The position numbers and the translations under genes are program-made. Under the pieces are notes generated by a model. It had not been told where the DNA came from. It did no database searches and saw only the letters and a list, made by a program, of their open reading frames with translations. From assembly GCA_026874595.1 (NCBI GenBank), contig CM049309.1, positions 73,518,426 through 73,582,425 of the forward strand: a DNA stretch of 64,000 bases, written 5' to 3'. The stretch's first letter is position 1. Every line of letters begins with the position of its first letter. Of the stretch, positions 63,281-64,000 are shown piece by piece. This DNA comes from Sipunculus nudus. Taxonomy: Eukaryota > Annelida > Sipuncula > Golfingiida > Sipunculidae.

Positions 63281-63429
63281 AAAATAGATGGTGTGTGTTC
63301 AAATATTGAAATTTTAAATGATATCAGATCTTTCCAATTGTCTGCCATTCACAAACAATATCCTTGTTAAGAAATATTTGTGCACATAATATTTGATATA
63401 ATTAATTCATATGCTAATGGTTTTACTGT

Positions 63430-63530
63430 GTATAGATCTTTTGTGTGGTGATATTGCAAATTTGGAACCCTTGCAAAACACTGAATAGGTGAAAATGGTA
63501 AAATCTGAACACAGCAAATATGAAGGCAAC
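63430..63530. repeat. Right-end remnant of the CTGTGGTTG MITE family
   Basis: GGAACCCTTGCAAAACACTG then GCAAATATGAAGGCAACCAC and AG resembles the right end at 42460-42524, with the CG sites decayed to CA/TG. It could pair with the left end at 60855, enclosing the foldback and the array. Confidence 0.5.
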
Positions 63531-64000
63531 CACAGCAGTTATTGGAAAATGTTCAAAGTGAGTTCCATGAAAAAAATCCATATATTCCTGGTATGTTACC
63601 ACAGCGACAAAAGATGATAATGAACATACAGACTTGTATGCCATAGACATACAGAAGCTACCCACACCATGATATGTAGCATCCATAAAACAGGTGTCAA
63701 AAACAAGGAAGAAATAATACAATGATTTGTAATATATTGAAACACAAGGGAATTATTAACAAGCCATCCAGGTTTGGAGCTCACATATAAAATGAGCCTG
63801 CATACCTTACCCTTCCACGTATATACACTATTTCCAAACCTCTCCTATCTAATGGCAATCTTCTCAGTGTAAACACATTAAAAATAATTTGCTGAAGAAG
63901 GCATAAATAGAAGGATCAACAAAACACATTTTCAATATCCTTTGCTGAAGGCTTATGTTTGGTATGTGTGCATAAATTCATTTCCCTGTGTGCATAGGTC
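63530..64000. other. Right edge, no exon recognised
   Basis: I looked on the minus strand for the missing LYPLA exons (HGLGD and MPSW regions) and found none here, so they probably lie past the edge. Confidence 0.4.

Overview
This is a eukaryotic genomic window. It is AT-rich and intron-rich, with GT-AG splicing, many (TA)n microsatellites, tRNA-derived SINEs, a LINE tail and a dense set of foldback and tandem-array repeats. The protein families and repeat style suggest a marine lophotrochozoan, most likely a mollusc and perhaps a bivalve. That placement is inferred, because no species marker was available.

Layout. 1-11.2 kb: intergenic DNA with repeats and no gene I can support. 11.26-38.75 kb, plus strand: one large gene of 34 coding exons. 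I assembled it by hand from splice sites and reading frame, giving a predicted protein of 1,423 residues. The first ~330 residues are a complete GTPase domain of the atlastin/guanylate-binding-protein (GBP) family. It has the P-loop GAYRTGKS, a switch threonine, DTQG and the RD guanine-specificity motif. The remaining ~1,090 residues are twelve successive copies of a GBP/atlastin-like three-helix-bundle module. Each module is encoded by one short exon (19-24 codons) followed by one long exon (57-74 codons; 105 codons plus stop in the last), and every junction in the array is phase 0. Ordinary atlastins carry one such bundle and vertebrate GBPs a few helices of this kind, so the long array is the outstanding feature of the window. 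No C-terminal membrane anchor or CAAX box is seen.

38.8-53.5 kb: intergenic DNA with a degraded LINE 3' end, nested foldback and tandem-array elements at 41-45 kb, a diverged ~104-bp satellite at 47-48 kb, and further dispersed repeats. 53.5-59.3 kb, minus strand: the last four coding exons of an acyl-protein thioesterase (LYPLA1/LYPLA2 family) with catalytic Ser, Asp and His visible. Its 5' exons are not found before the right edge. An array of ~280-bp repeats lies in its intron between 55.8 and 57.5 kb. 59.3-64 kb: LYPLA intron or upstream DNA with a nested foldback insertion and a ~340-370-bp tandem array.

The two genes are convergent, with about 14.8 kb of repeat-rich DNA between their stop codons. 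I see no functional link between them. One is a dynamin-superfamily GTPase of a kind used in membrane remodelling or cell-autonomous immunity; the other is a protein depalmitoylase.
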